Source of the DNA: Planctopirus ephydatiae
GTDB taxonomy: Bacteria; Planctomycetota; Planctomycetia; Planctomycetales; Planctomycetaceae
Reading direction: 5' to 3'
DNA: 64,000 bases
Assembly: GCF_007752345.1 (NCBI RefSeq)
Contig: NZ_CP036299.1
Location: 3,373,501 to 3,437,500 of the forward strand
The notes under the pieces are model-generated. The model saw only the letters and a list, made by a program, of their open reading frames with translations. It did no database searches and was not told the DNA's origin. Below, piece after piece: positions 34,279-43,266 of this stretch. Both the position numbers and the translations under genes were made by a program. The stretch's first letter is position 1. Each line of letters starts with the position of its first letter.

Positions 34279-35531
34279 TCATCATGACTTTTGACTGAAG
34301 ACTGACAGAGATCGCGGACCGTGCGATAACAACTTTTCGCCGCCTGCAGAGCTTTTCCTCGTCGCGACCAGGAGAACGTCCCGGAAAACAACTCCTGCCT
34401 GTCTTTCCAGACCGATTCGACATAAGAACCACGCACTGCACAACTATCGATGCGTGTAATCTCCGGGTATCGCTGGCTTACAGCCGCAGCCATTTCCAAT
34501 TCGGACCACAAGCCCGGCGCCCCAGCCGAGTACGCAGGATCCCAGCCAATTTTGAATCCCACGAGTGTATCACCGCTTTGCAGGTTACAGGTACTGGCAA
34601 TGGTCTGACCATTCAATTGCAGTTCACCAAATAGCACTCGTTGTTCGCGAGCCAATCCATCGATCATGCGTCGAAAAAAAGCTTCGTCCGCACTTTTCAA
34701 TCCGATGGCAGTACCAGACAGCAGTTTCCAACCCGATTTTTCCAGACGCAGAAAGTCGTTGACCTGAGGGTCGCGACTGCTCTGCACGGGTTCGAGCCGA
34801 TACTGAACTTCTCCCAATTCTTCTAAAGCACGCCGACAGCGTTTCAACGACTTCCGTCGACTCTTCGAACACGCCTGCAGCAGATCTTCGGTCGTCTGGT
34901 TTCTGCCCACCACATACTCTGCTCGTTGCCATTCTCCAGTCGTTGTCACAGAGATTCCCAGCCTCTCAGCGGCTTCAATCATGAGTTGAGTCTGCATCGA
35001 TTTCACAGGGAGATTCTTGATCTGAAATCCATGCCACTCTCGTTGCTGTAACTGATAGTCCAACAGCGCATCGATGGCCCGTTTTTCGCTTTCACGGGAA
35101 ACTAACCACCCCTGCTGAAAGGCGTATGGCGAAGCTAATCCTCTCGCCATCGGTAGAGGACTCAACAGACTCCAGCAGGCGACTTCAAACAGACAGAGCC
35201 CCAACCATCTGCCTGTCCTCAAATCTTCTGCAATCAATAGTATGGGACATAAACCGGTAGGAACTTCCTCGATCAGAGGAATCACAAACTCGGGATCGAG
35301 AAATACATTGGGGTCGATGGATTCACTGAAAAGTGTTCGCCACTTCATCAGGTCAAACTGTGATACATCCAAAGGATGGAGTCGTCGGATACAAACCGGC
35401 CCCTCTTCAAGACTCTTTTCGGCTTCAGAGCAAGTGGACGACATGACGAGCAACAATTTCACTGACTCCAGAAGGCTGGAAACCTGAATGTTTTGTAAGA
35501 CTCTTAAGTGAGTTTTCCTTACGGACACCAA
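34275..35531 (-). CDS. FemAB/CelD-type GNAT acyltransferase, second copy
   Basis: A 418-residue (or 389-residue, if the ATG at 35444 is the start) protein distantly related to that at 6557-7873. It has the basic helix SKSRRKSLKRCRRALEELG, EKSGWK, and LNGQTIASTCNLQSGDTLVGFKIGWDPAYS, the acyl-CoA region, then IDSCAVRGSYVESVWKDR. It is probably cytoplasmic and modifies an envelope polymer precursor, by family analogy only. No strong ribosome site decides between the starts. Two small ORFs follow directly. Confidence 0.83.
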   Translation of the reverse strand: MVSVRKTHLRVLQNIQVSSLLESVKLLLVMSSTCSEAEKSLEEGPVCIRRLHPLDVSQFDLMKWRTLFSESIDPNVFLDPEFVIPLIEEVPTGLCPILLIAEDLRTGRWLGLCLFEVACWSLLSPLPMARGLASPYAFQQGWLVSRESEKRAIDALLDYQLQQREWHGFQIKNLPVKSMQTQLMIEAAERLGISVTTTGEWQRAEYVVGRNQTTEDLLQACSKSRRKSLKRCRRALEELGEVQYRLEPVQSSRDPQVNDFLRLEKSGWKLLSGTAIGLKSADEAFFRRMIDGLAREQRVLFGELQLNGQTIASTCNLQSGDTLVGFKIGWDPAYSAGAPGLWSELEMAAAVSQRYPEITRIDSCAVRGSYVESVWKDRQELFSGTFSWSRRGKALQAAKSCYRTVRDLCQSSVKSHDE

Positions 35532-35679
35532 CCTGAAGGCAAACTTCAGCTTTCAATGGACGACTTTTTCATAAGCGATATCGATTCATCTGTTACAATT
35601 GATACGACCGCCAGTATCTCACCACGACAGATTAAGAATCTTGAACTCATCGACACCTGTGTGAAAAGAAGGCCACAGC

Positions 35680-37158
35680 ATGACGACCACCCTGACACCG
35701 CCTCGAAAGTATGCCGCTCCAGCGATTAAACAGACCAAGCTTCTCATTGGCGGCGAATGGTGCGATGCCGCCGATGGCCGGATGTTCGCCACCTACAACC
35801 CTGTCAACGAAGAGAAGATCGCGGATGTTGCGTTGGCCGGTAAAGCTGATGTCGACCGCGCCGTCGCCGCCGCTCGAAAGGCCTTCGAATCGGGACCGTG
35901 GCGAACGATGGATGCCCGTGATCGCGGCCAACTAATCGGCAAACTGGCCGATCTCATCGAAGCCAACTTCGACGAGTTGGCCGCTCTTGAAACGCTCGAC
36001 AACGGCAAGCCGATTCGCGATAGCCGAGGTGCTGATCTTCCGCTAGTGATTGATTGCCTCCGCTACTATGCAGGCTGGGCCGACAAGATTGTGGGTCAGA
36101 CAATTCCTGTTCGAGGAGATTACTTCACCTACACCCGCCGCGAGCCGACCGGCGTCTGCGGCCAGATCATCCCTTGGAACTTCCCCATGCTGATGGTCGC
36201 CTGGAAGTGGGGTCCTGCGCTCGCCACCGGTTGCACCATCGTCATGAAACCTGCCGAGCAAACACCGCTCACCTGCCTGCGGTTAGCCGAACTCGCGATG
36301 GAGGCCGGCTTCCCACCCGGCGTGATCAACGTAGTGACTGGTTTTGGTGAAACGGGGGCCGCCATCGTCAAGCATCCCGATGTCGATAAGATTGCCTTCA
36401 CAGGTTCCGGCGAAACGGCCCAGCGGATCATGGTCGACGCCGCCACCACACTGAAACGCATCACGTTCGAACTGGGCGGTAAGAGCCCGAACATCGTCTT
36501 CGCTGATGCCAACCTTGACGCCGCTGTCGCCGGGGCGGAGTTCGGCCTCTTCTTCAACCAGGGGCAATGCTGCTGTGCCGGCAGCCGTTTGTTCGTGGAG
36601 AAGTCGATCCACGAGGAGTTCGTCGCCAAGGTGGTTTCCCGTGCGAAGGCCCGCAAACTGGGAAATCCACTCGAAATGGAGACCACTCAAGGGCCGCAGG
36701 TCGACCGCGATCAATTCGACAAGATCATGAAATACATTGAACTCGGCAAATCGCAGGGTGCCACTTGTGTCACCGGCGGCCACCGCGTGGGCGACAAGGG
36801 CTTCTACGTCGCCCCGACCGTCTTCGACCATGTGACCGACGACATGGCCATCGCGACCGATGAAATCTTTGGGCCAGTCCTCAGCATCTTACCGTTTGAA
36901 TCGATTGAAGAAGTGACTCGTCGCGCCAATGCCACCACGTTTGGTCTGGCGGCTGCCGTCTGGACGCGGGATGTCGCGAAAGCCCATCGCATCGCCCACA
37001 GCGTGCGGGCAGGGACAGTCTGGATCAACTGCTACGATGTTTTTGATGCCGCTGCCCCATTCGGCGGCTTCAAGATGAGCGGCATGGGGCGTGAACTGGG
37101 CGAAGCGGCCCTCGCCAGCTATACGGAACTGAAAACGGTCACCATGACACTGAAGTGA
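35680..37158 (+). CDS. NAD-dependent aldehyde dehydrogenase
   Basis: A 492-residue class 1/2-like aldehyde dehydrogenase oxidising aldehydes to acids. Seen: the NAD-binding fold with FTGSGETAQ, the general base in [12 protein letters not shown], the nucleophile in [11 protein letters not shown], and EIFGPVLSI. Length and motif spacing are canonical. AGAAGG lies about 7 bases before the ATG. Codon third positions are markedly richer in G and C than in the neighbours, which may mean high expression or recent acquisition. The aldehyde substrate is not identifiable. tmRNA follows 240 bases downstream. Confidence 0.95.
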   Translation: MTTTLTPPRKYAAPAIKQTKLLIGGEWCDAADGRMFATYNPVNEEKIADVALAGKADVDRAVAAARKAFESGPWRTMDARDRGQLIGKLADLIEANFDELAALETLDNGKPIRDSRGADLPLVIDCLRYYAGWADKIVGQTIPVRGDYFTYTRREPTGVCGQIIPWNFPMLMVAWKWGPALATGCTIVMKPAEQTPLTCLRLAELAMEAGFPPGVINVVTGFGETGAAIVKHPDVDKIAFTGSGETAQRIMVDAATTLKRITFELGGKSPNIVFADANLDAAVAGAEFGLFFNQGQCCCAGSRLFVEKSIHEEFVAKVVSRAKARKLGNPLEMETTQGPQVDRDQFDKIMKYIELGKSQGATCVTGGHRVGDKGFYVAPTVFDHVTDDMAIATDEIFGPVLSILPFESIEEVTRRANATTFGLAAAVWTRDVAKAHRIAHSVRAGTVWINCYDVFDAAAPFGGFKMSGMGRELGEAALASYTELKTVTMTLK

Positions 37159-37396
37159 TCCGCCCTGGTATCAGAGTGGATTCGGGCAGTACGACTTTGA
37201 GGTCATTCTGGAAACACGATCCGACGAACATGGTCTTCAAGGCTGAGCTTCTTCCCAGTTTCAACCAACAACCATCCGCACACAACCAACAAAGACCACC
37301 TCACCATTGACGACAGCCCGCGAACAGTTATCCTTGCAATCGCAGTGAGAGAGAAAAGCCCTGAGCGAGCCTTTCTTTTTTCACTGTGACCGAACC

Positions 37397-37754
37397 GGGG
37401 GCGATCGGAATCGACTGGATCGTTATACGGAATGGTGGCGTGTCGTGGTTGATCAGACGGCCACGTAAAAATCTGATCAAACAACAACTGCCAACACTGG
37501 CAACTACGCTCTGGCTGCCTAGAGATAGGTAACCGCGACTGCGAAAGCCCCGCCCATGGCGTTCAAAAGTCGTTCGCAAATACGGGCTGGCTGCGGGTCA
37601 ATGCGACCTACGCCCGCAGCAAGATTTGTAGGACGCTGGCACCAGAGAAGCCTTGTCCGGCGAGCTTTGAGGTGTGAGATTGATCAACGGACTACACACG
37701 TAGAGGCTGTTCCCGCGGCATCACAGGACGGGGGTTCAATTCCCCCCGCCTCCA
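37397..37754 (+). ncRNA. ssrA: Transfer-messenger RNA (tmRNA, SsrA)
   Basis: The 5' end GGGGGCG (37397-37403) pairs, with one G-U, with CGCCTCC (37747-37753) to form a tRNA-like acceptor stem. It is followed by GATCGGAATCGAC, typical of tmRNA 5' ends, and preceded at the 3' side by a T arm GGGGG-TTCAATT-CCCCC (37730-37746). A tag frame ending in ANTGNYALAA and TAG lies at 37490-37522; the exact resume codon upstream of it is not certain. The discriminator base is A at 37754 and CCA is not encoded. It would tag and rescue stalled ribosomes. ORFs drawn across this stretch are not real. Confidence 0.95.
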
Positions 37755-37824
37755 CTCGCTCAAATCCCCTTATCTTGCAGTGCCTTACAGCACGCGAGGC
37801 AAGGGGATTTTGAATTTTCTGCGG
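37741..37824 (+). repeat. tmRNA 3' end plus flank, reference copy of att-like repeats
   Basis: This segment contains the tmRNA 3' end (TCCCCCCGCCTCCAC at 37741-37755) and the downstream stretch to CTGCGG. The first part recurs exactly at 39044-39058 and the second part recurs in degenerate form at 42863-42934. tmRNA 3' ends are well-known integrase targets, so these are candidate attachment-site remnants. Confidence 0.6.
37762..37817 (+). terminator. tmRNA terminator
   Basis: AAATCCCCTT (37762-37771) pairs with AAGGGGATTT (37801-37810), with an inner small hairpin (GTGC/GCAC) in the loop, and is followed by TGAATTTTCT. It directly follows the tmRNA 3' end. Confidence 0.75.
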
Positions 37825-37879
37825 TTCCAGAAGGATTTTGCGCAGAGGCAGAGCAGGTGTGCTTCCATGATTGCGATCT

Positions 37880-38881
37880 TCAATCATGCTCCGAGATTGC
37901 TGCATTTCCTAAGTCGAAGATCGGAACCTCGAAGATGATTTCTTTCAAATCGGACGTCTGTTCGAGTTTGACCTGGATTCGCCAGTCGCAGTAGTCATTG
38001 ATGCGAGTGCGATGGGACAGACCATCGGACGCCGAGGGGAGCTGTTTGCCGGAGGAGGGTAAGTCCTCTGGTATCTGGAAGGAGACCGGCAAGACGGTTG
38101 TCGCCGATTCGAGCGAAGTCCGCGTGACGGTAAACTGGCGGCGATCTTCATAGATTGTCTGAGTCTGCAATGTCGACTGTCCATGACTGCTACGCGCTGT
38201 TCCGATGGCCAAATCGACTAAATCTTCTCTCCCATCTGCTGAGGTGCGAGCACTTCGTGTCATGTCACATCGGAGTGCGATGCTCATGATGGTGCCTTCC
38301 GGGATCGATTCCGGAATCGTGACCACTCCTTCAAAGCTTCCGCCAATCACGCCCGGCAGCGTTTCCAGTTTCATGCTCGATCGATTCCACTGGCGATTCA
38401 CCCACAGCAGGCGAAAGAAGATCAGCAGGAAACAGCCGACAGCTCCCACGAACAAATAGACGAGACTCGCATTCTTCAGCGAGGCGAAGTAGATCCCCAT
38501 CGGCAAAACGACGAGAACATACAGCGTCGACGAGATGATCGTGATCCACAGTGTCTTGTGGTTCGACAAGCGAATCGACTTCTCGGCCCAGTCCGACTGC
38601 CACATCCACGGTTGATCCGGATACTGCCGCATCCGCCGACGCGTGACTTGCGAGGACCAGAGATGCCAGGCCAGCCCGAAGAAGGTGAACAGCCCCACCA
38701 AGACCGGTCCGCAGACCAACGCGATCAGCCGGGCAAGTTCTCCAGCATTCCACGGCTGCCCCTGAATTGCACTGAAGGCATATTTCAACAGTGGTGAGAC
38801 GAATCCCAGCCCAATGAGGATTCCCAGGACACAGACGCATTGTGCGAAGATGCAAATGGCGACTTCAATCAACCTCGGCAT
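37880..38881 (-). CDS. Polytopic membrane protein of unknown function
   Basis: A 333-residue protein with four membrane segments (about residues 9-31, 50-72, 111-133 and 138-160) and a C-terminal region rich in beta strands, with SFEGVVTIPESIPEG near 185 and DWRIQVKLEQ...IIFEVPIFDLG at the end. This layout resembles DUF3592-type bacterial membrane proteins with an arrestin-like tail, but I cannot assign a family firmly. It stands alone between two tmRNA-derived repeats (37741 and 39044), so it may have arrived by integration. Confidence 0.72.
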   Translation of the reverse strand: MPRLIEVAICIFAQCVCVLGILIGLGFVSPLLKYAFSAIQGQPWNAGELARLIALVCGPVLVGLFTFFGLAWHLWSSQVTRRRMRQYPDQPWMWQSDWAEKSIRLSNHKTLWITIISSTLYVLVVLPMGIYFASLKNASLVYLFVGAVGCFLLIFFRLLWVNRQWNRSSMKLETLPGVIGGSFEGVVTIPESIPEGTIMSIALRCDMTRSARTSADGREDLVDLAIGTARSSHGQSTLQTQTIYEDRRQFTVTRTSLESATTVLPVSFQIPEDLPSSGKQLPSASDGLSHRTRINDYCDWRIQVKLEQTSDLKEIIFEVPIFDLGNAAISEHD

Positions 38882-39012
38882 TTGTGACTCTCCATCAGAT
38901 GAATCCTCGTGAAAAGTGATCCAGACGCTGGTACGTGACGAGAGTCTGCAACTTTCTTGAAAGTGGTTCCGGCATGATCCGAATCATTTCGCCTCCAGGA
39001 GAACCGAATTCG

Positions 39013-39058
39013 CGGACTCCGGTCAGAAAAAGTTCTACTCGTGTCCCCCCGCCTCCAC
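39013..39058 (+). repeat. Second att-like repeat
   Basis: Positions 39044-39058 repeat the tmRNA 3' end exactly for 15 bases (TCCCCCCGCCTCCAC). Positions 39013-39043 (CGGACTCCGGTCAGAAAAAG and GTTCTACTCGTG) recur at 42824-42853 with few changes. This is a candidate att remnant bounding the 37.8-39.0 kb segment. Confidence 0.6.
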
Positions 39059-39060
39059 GT

Positions 39061-39097
39061 AAAGCCAGCCTGCGATTTGTCGCACGCTGGCTTTATT
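39061..39097. terminator. Strong hairpin terminator
   Basis: AAAGCCAGC-CT-GCG (39061-39074) pairs with CGC-AC-GCTGGCTTT (39081-39094), with a small internal bulge, followed by ATTC. It sits directly after the att-like repeat. Confidence 0.65.
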
Positions 39098-39207
39098 CAT
39101 GGACTTACGATCATTTCGTGTACCACGACAGAATATCGGGTCGCTCGTCTTTCTAGTTTCCTGTACGTGTTCTCTCTGTTTGCCGCCTTCCATTTTTCTG
39201 ATCACAC

Positions 39208-39468
39208 TTAGAAAATGGCTTTGTCAGAAACGAACATCGAACCTGTTTCGACAGAATGGCGGATGCGGACGAAAAGCTTGCAGGCCGATGCGAATGGCAT
39301 CGTCTGGGTGAACACCGGGTGTGGGATGTGAACATGGCCGTCCAGCTTGGACTGTAGGTGGACCATCGCCAGCCAGACTAGGAGCAGTTCGGGCCCAACG
39401 CGTTTCTTGACAGAGACGCGATAATTGCCGCGACGCGGTTTCAGTGGAAGTTCTGAAAGCGAGCTCTG
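39208..39468 (-). other. Stop-free in-frame extension behind the choloylglycine hydrolase TAG
   Basis: The frame of the gene at 39469-40551 ends with a single TAG. Reading on in the same frame gives 86 more codons without a stop before TAA at 39208, with protein-like text such as VSVKKRVGPELLLVWLAMV and IPHPVFTQTMPFASACKLF. The main domain is complete without it, so it may be a remnant of another gene, a readthrough tail or chance. Confidence 0.3.
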
Positions 39469-40551
39469 CTATTTTGCTCCGAGCCACTTGAAGGGCTCGG
39501 CGGTCTTGAGCGATCCAGAGAGTTCGCCCGCAAGCGGTTGTCCACGCACAACCCGAACGACCTTCGGTTCCGCCCCTTCCGTGAAATCGACCCTATTCAT
39601 GTCGATCCAGGAAACCGAGGGAAACACGGCTGACTCAAAGTAGAAAACTCTTGCCTCGTGATCGGCCACAGTTCGCCACAGGGTCATCGCGATATTGGGG
39701 TTCTTCTCATCGGCGAGACCGAGTGGAACGCTGACCATCCTGATCTGCGAGAACACCGATGCAAGTGCCAGTTCTGGCTCCTTGAACTTCGGTGACAGTT
39801 TGAGATAGTGGGTTGTTCGTACGAAACGATCGGCGGCACTGATGGTGCCAGGCAGGAATTGACTCCCACCGATTCGCTCCCAGTAAGTGTTCAATGCCAG
39901 TTGCTGATCGAACGTGGGAGAGTTCGTCATCACCCGGTACTGCGAGCCGTGGTGGATCACAAGCTTGCCATCGATGTATTCCAGGATTGCAGAGTCGCCA
40001 GTGGAATCAGAGAGCGAAAGGTGCAGGCCTGCTGCGTGACCATTGGGCAAGGCGGGAGCGATAATAGCAAAGGGGGGATCAACCATCGCAGCCACGGCTT
40101 CTTTCACTGTGGCAAAATTGTCGAGGAAATACTGAGCCCAGGCACCAGCGGTCAGGGTTGGCTTTCCCGATTTCGCAGCGTCACCCCACTCCGTTTCCTT
40201 CAGATATAGCAGGTTGGTGACGAGACCTTCCTCATTCATGCCGTCGGCCGTGCCTACATCGTAGAATGAGACTGCAATCGAACCGTACTTGGCGGTCCAT
40301 TGGATGGGGTTAGCTCCCACCGTGCCATCACGCTTCATTCCCCTGGGGAAGACCCACAGCGCGGTCTGAGCCGATGGATCCATCCAGTCCATGGATCGTC
40401 CTGTGATGTACGACTGATAGCCCGTCTCGTAAACAAGACGTGTACATGCAAATGTGCTTGGTGGAGTGGCAAGCAACGTCGCGATGGCAAGACACAGGCA
40501 GACCTTGCTCCTGGAGGCGAAAAACCATCTCGAATTCTTAATCTGATTCAT
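39469..40551 (-). CDS. Linear amide C-N hydrolase, choloylglycine hydrolase / penicillin V acylase family
   Basis: A 360-residue exported Ntn hydrolase. A signal peptide (VCLCLAIATLLATPPSTFA) ends at FA-CTRLVYE, so the catalytic Cys becomes the N-terminal residue on cleavage, as required for the family. GRSMDW follows at the usual distance, then GMNEEGLVTNLLYL and YRVMTNSPTFDQQL, the family's Asp and Asn/Arg region. Substrate could be N-acyl homoserine lactones, penicillin V-like amides or bile-salt-like conjugates; sequence alone does not decide. ATG 40551 is chosen over 40596 because it gives a clean signal peptide. It lies 59 bases downstream of the amidohydrolase gene. Confidence 0.88.
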   Translation of the reverse strand: MNQIKNSRWFFASRSKVCLCLAIATLLATPPSTFACTRLVYETGYQSYITGRSMDWMDPSAQTALWVFPRGMKRDGTVGANPIQWTAKYGSIAVSFYDVGTADGMNEEGLVTNLLYLKETEWGDAAKSGKPTLTAGAWAQYFLDNFATVKEAVAAMVDPPFAIIAPALPNGHAAGLHLSLSDSTGDSAILEYIDGKLVIHHGSQYRVMTNSPTFDQQLALNTYWERIGGSQFLPGTISAADRFVRTTHYLKLSPKFKEPELALASVFSQIRMVSVPLGLADEKNPNIAMTLWRTVADHEARVFYFESAVFPSVSWIDMNRVDFTEGAEPKVVRVVRGQPLAGELSGSLKTAEPFKWLGAK

Positions 40552-40610
40552 TTTGACTCTCTGGTTCCGCGGGAGATACAGGAGGGGAGTGCTCAAGTAA
40601 GGATGAGGTT

Positions 40611-42311
40611 CTATTCTGCGACGTAGATTGTCTTCCCATCTTTGATTGTCTCCTTCACCTTCAGGTCCGACAGGCTCAGGATGGGCACCTTGTGCGGATT
40701 TTTGTCCAGGACCACGAAGTCTGCCAGTTTGCCCACCTCAATTGACCCTCGGTTTATCTCTTCGTAATGGTGATAGGCGGGCCAAATCGTGAGTGACTTC
40801 AATGCCACCTCAACCGGAATGCATTGGCTGGCCCCGAGGATATCGCCGCTGCGGGTGCGGCGGGTCACCACAGAAGACAGGATACGGATCGCGTTAGGAA
40901 GTGCTACTGGGGCGTCATGGTGCTGAGAGAAAATCATATCTCGGCGAAGAGCCGAACGAGCCGGGCTGATCCGCTCAGCGCGCTCCGCTCCAAGCACCGA
41001 GTCCCGGTGCCAGTCGCCCCAGTAGAAGCAGTGCATGCCGAACATCGAGGGGATCACGCCACACTCCTTCATCAAGTCGAGTTGATCCTCGCGAACAGTC
41101 TGGCAGTGGATCATCACGTCCCGGCGGTCGTTGCCGGGGCCGAACTTCGCGCGTGCGTCCTTGATCGCCCCCAGCATCATGTCGCCGGCGGCGTCACCGT
41201 TGCAATGGACGAGGAACTGCCAGCCCTTCTCGTAGCACAGGGCGATCTTGCGGTTCGCGTCCTCGACGGGCATGGCGGGATAGCCGCGGAAACTGGCCGG
41301 TTGACCATGCGGCGGCATGAAATACGGCTGCGTCAAGAATGCGGTCTTACCCTGCGGCGAACCATCCAGACTGATTTTTACCCCAGCGATACGATACCCG
41401 CCCTTCAGGTTTTTGGCATACCACGGGGTGTCCAGACCGAAGGGCTTTTCGCTGAACGAGATGTCCGGGTAGCTGATCACGTCGATGAGCAACTTCCCCT
41501 TCTCGGCCAGTCGCATCCATGACTTGTCAATCAGTTCGATGGATCGCCCCTCCTCGGCCATGGTGTACCCATGGGCGGCGTACATCTTCATCCCGGCCTG
41601 AGCCAAGCCATCCAGTTCGGCCTCGCCCATTTTGGGCATCACCTTCATCAGCGCGGTGAGGTGGATCGTCTCTTCGAGTACGCCGTCCGGCGTCTTGCCG
41701 TCCATCTCGCGGCGGATCACCCCGCCCGTCGGGTTCTTACTTTCGGCGGAAATGCCGGCGATTTCCAGCGCCTTCGTGTTGCACGCGCCCAAGTGGCCGG
41801 ACTGGTGGATGCAGTAGACCGGTAGGTCTTTCGACACCTCGTCCAAGTCGTGCCGGGTGGGGTGCCGCTGCTCCTTCAGTTGGGCGTCGTCGTACCCAAA
41901 CCCGAGGATGATCTTGAACTTCTTTGAGGTCTCGGTGGCCGCCCATTTCTTCAGTTCGGCTTGCAGGCTGGGGATGTCCTTAACCGTGTGGTCAGGCGGG
42001 GGTAGCAGGTTGGCCGAGACCGCCTGGAGGCCGCAGTTGAAGACGTGCCCGTGGCCGTCGACAAATCCCGGCAACAGACACCGGCCACCCAGGTGAATCA
42101 GTTTGGTATTGTCGTCCTTGAGCCTGAGCACCTCCGCTGTCTTGCCGACGGCGATGATCTTGCTCCCTTTGATGGCCACCGCTTCGGCGGTCGGGTTCTT
42201 GTCGTCGATGGTCACGATTTCGCCACCATGGTAGATCGTGTCAGCCGATTGTCCCCAAGCGATTCCAGCGGTTGTCACTAGACACAACATCAACAAACAG
42301 GTTTTCGTCAT
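40611..42311 (-). CDS. YtcJ-like amidohydrolase (Amidohydrolase_3), exported
   Basis: A 566-residue protein with a signal peptide (CLLMLCLVTTAGIAWG) and a metal-dependent amidohydrolase fold: CLLPGFVDGHGHVF has the H-x-H metal motif (near residue 88), with FLVHCNGDAAGDMM and MIHCQTVREDQLDLM giving the later His ligands, and KSLTIWPAYHHYEE then KLADFVVLDKNP near the C-terminus. It would hydrolyse amides or ureas of unknown identity outside the cytoplasm. The ATG at 42311 has AAAGGG upstream. The first third is GC-richer than the surroundings. Together with the next gene it forms a two-gene unit of exported amide hydrolases, with composition hinting at transfer. Confidence 0.9.
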   Translation of the reverse strand: MTKTCLLMLCLVTTAGIAWGQSADTIYHGGEIVTIDDKNPTAEAVAIKGSKIIAVGKTAEVLRLKDDNTKLIHLGGRCLLPGFVDGHGHVFNCGLQAVSANLLPPPDHTVKDIPSLQAELKKWAATETSKKFKIILGFGYDDAQLKEQRHPTRHDLDEVSKDLPVYCIHQSGHLGACNTKALEIAGISAESKNPTGGVIRREMDGKTPDGVLEETIHLTALMKVMPKMGEAELDGLAQAGMKMYAAHGYTMAEEGRSIELIDKSWMRLAEKGKLLIDVISYPDISFSEKPFGLDTPWYAKNLKGGYRIAGVKISLDGSPQGKTAFLTQPYFMPPHGQPASFRGYPAMPVEDANRKIALCYEKGWQFLVHCNGDAAGDMMLGAIKDARAKFGPGNDRRDVMIHCQTVREDQLDLMKECGVIPSMFGMHCFYWGDWHRDSVLGAERAERISPARSALRRDMIFSQHHDAPVALPNAIRILSSVVTRRTRSGDILGASQCIPVEVALKSLTIWPAYHHYEEINRGSIEVGKLADFVVLDKNPHKVPILSLSDLKVKETIKDGKTIYVAE

Positions 42312-42823
42312 TAGACCCTTTCTGGACGCGTTCTTATCCTTCAAATTCCGAAAAACGCCCCGCCATCGATCCATGTGATGGCCTAAGCCATAACACAGGA
42401 CTCTCCCACAACCGTGCCCTTACTCAGCAGAGGCCGCTTGATGCCATACGCGGCAAGCTGTCAATTCAGTACGATATTATGGCCAATAGGGCGTTCATGT
42501 ACAGCAGCATCTCATCAAGGACCGCCTGAGAGCCAGTCCTGATCGATCTTACTGACCGTCCAAATCGGGCAGCGAGTCCAGCTTGCCGCCTCAAATGTCG
42601 TTTGTAAGGATTGAGTCTGGTGCTTGAACCGATTCGTCCATAAAGTTGGCCATACACTCGATGCGGCCATTCGGGGCGAACGACTTCGGTGACTTTCAAG
42701 ATGTTTCCTACGATCGTTCAGACATAATCGCTTTTAATGAGCCGGGTAAAATTTGAACAGACGTTCTGTAACCTTGACGATACCAGAAACAGAATGAGAT
42801 GAGTTGTGGCGACTTCACAGTCA

Positions 42824-42934
42824 CGGACTCAGGTCAGAAAAGTTCTATTCGCGTTCTCGTTCCTCGACTTTGATGTCCTCTTGTCTTGTATGCCGTATAG
42901 CGAGCAGGGCCGGAGGATTCTGAATTTTCTATGG
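42824..42934 (+). repeat. Third att-like repeat, degenerate
   Basis: 42824-42853 (CGGACTCAGGTCAGAAAAG then TTCTATTCGCG) matches 39013-39043 closely. 42863-42934, ending GATTCTGAATTTTCTATGG, aligns with the tmRNA flank 37755-37824, which ends GATTTTGAATTTTCTGCGG, over about 70 bases with scattered changes. It carries parts of both other copies, so it looks like an old tmRNA-end duplication. Confidence 0.55.
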
Positions 42935-43161
42935 GGTTTACGGGGATTCCCAGTCGAAGAGCCCGAATCCAAAAAATCGGTCTTTGATTCGATTGCAAAA
43001 ATCAGGCTCTGTTGGGGTTAGGGAATAGAACCTCCAACAAGAAGTTCTACGCAGGTCGCTGCCGTCGAGCGATTCGATGCCAGCGTGAGCGGCCACCCTT
43101 GAGCAACGGCTCCCTGCACAACCAGCCTTTCTGCCGCGCTTGTGGAACATCGCCCAAAACG

Positions 43162-43191
43162 GCATACTATATTCTCTTGCAATAAGTATGC
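43162..43191. promoter_or_regulatory. Inverted repeat before the monooxygenase-FeoB unit
   Basis: GCATACTATATT (43162-43173) and AATAAGTATGC (43181-43191) are inverted copies, with 7 perfect bases at the outer ends. It lies about 75 bases before the start at 43267 and contains a TATATT string that could be a -10 element. Candidate operator for a metal-responsive or other regulator. Confidence 0.4.
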
Positions 43192-43266
43192 ATTTCAGTT
43201 GGTGTTGAAATGGTGTGGTTTACTTTCAACGAGATCTTTTCAGGGTTTTTCCCAAAGGATTCCACG

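Larger units (their letters stand above)
38882..39468. other. Intergenic stretch with att-like repeat and hairpin
   Basis: About 590 bases without an accepted gene. It contains the tmRNA-end repeat (39013-39058), a strong hairpin (39061-39094) and, on the minus strand, a stop-free in-frame extension of the choloylglycine-hydrolase frame (39208-39468), listed separately. Confidence 0.5.
42312..43266. other. Long non-coding stretch with degenerate tmRNA-end copy
   Basis: About 950 bases between the divergent amidohydrolase and monooxygenase genes. Short ORFs here look spurious. It contains the third att-like repeat (42824-42934) and an inverted repeat next to the monooxygenase promoter region (43162-43191). 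Confidence 0.5.

Noticed and set aside
37203-37813. Several ORFs across the tmRNA locus
   Set aside because: The stretch is explained by tmRNA structure and its terminator.
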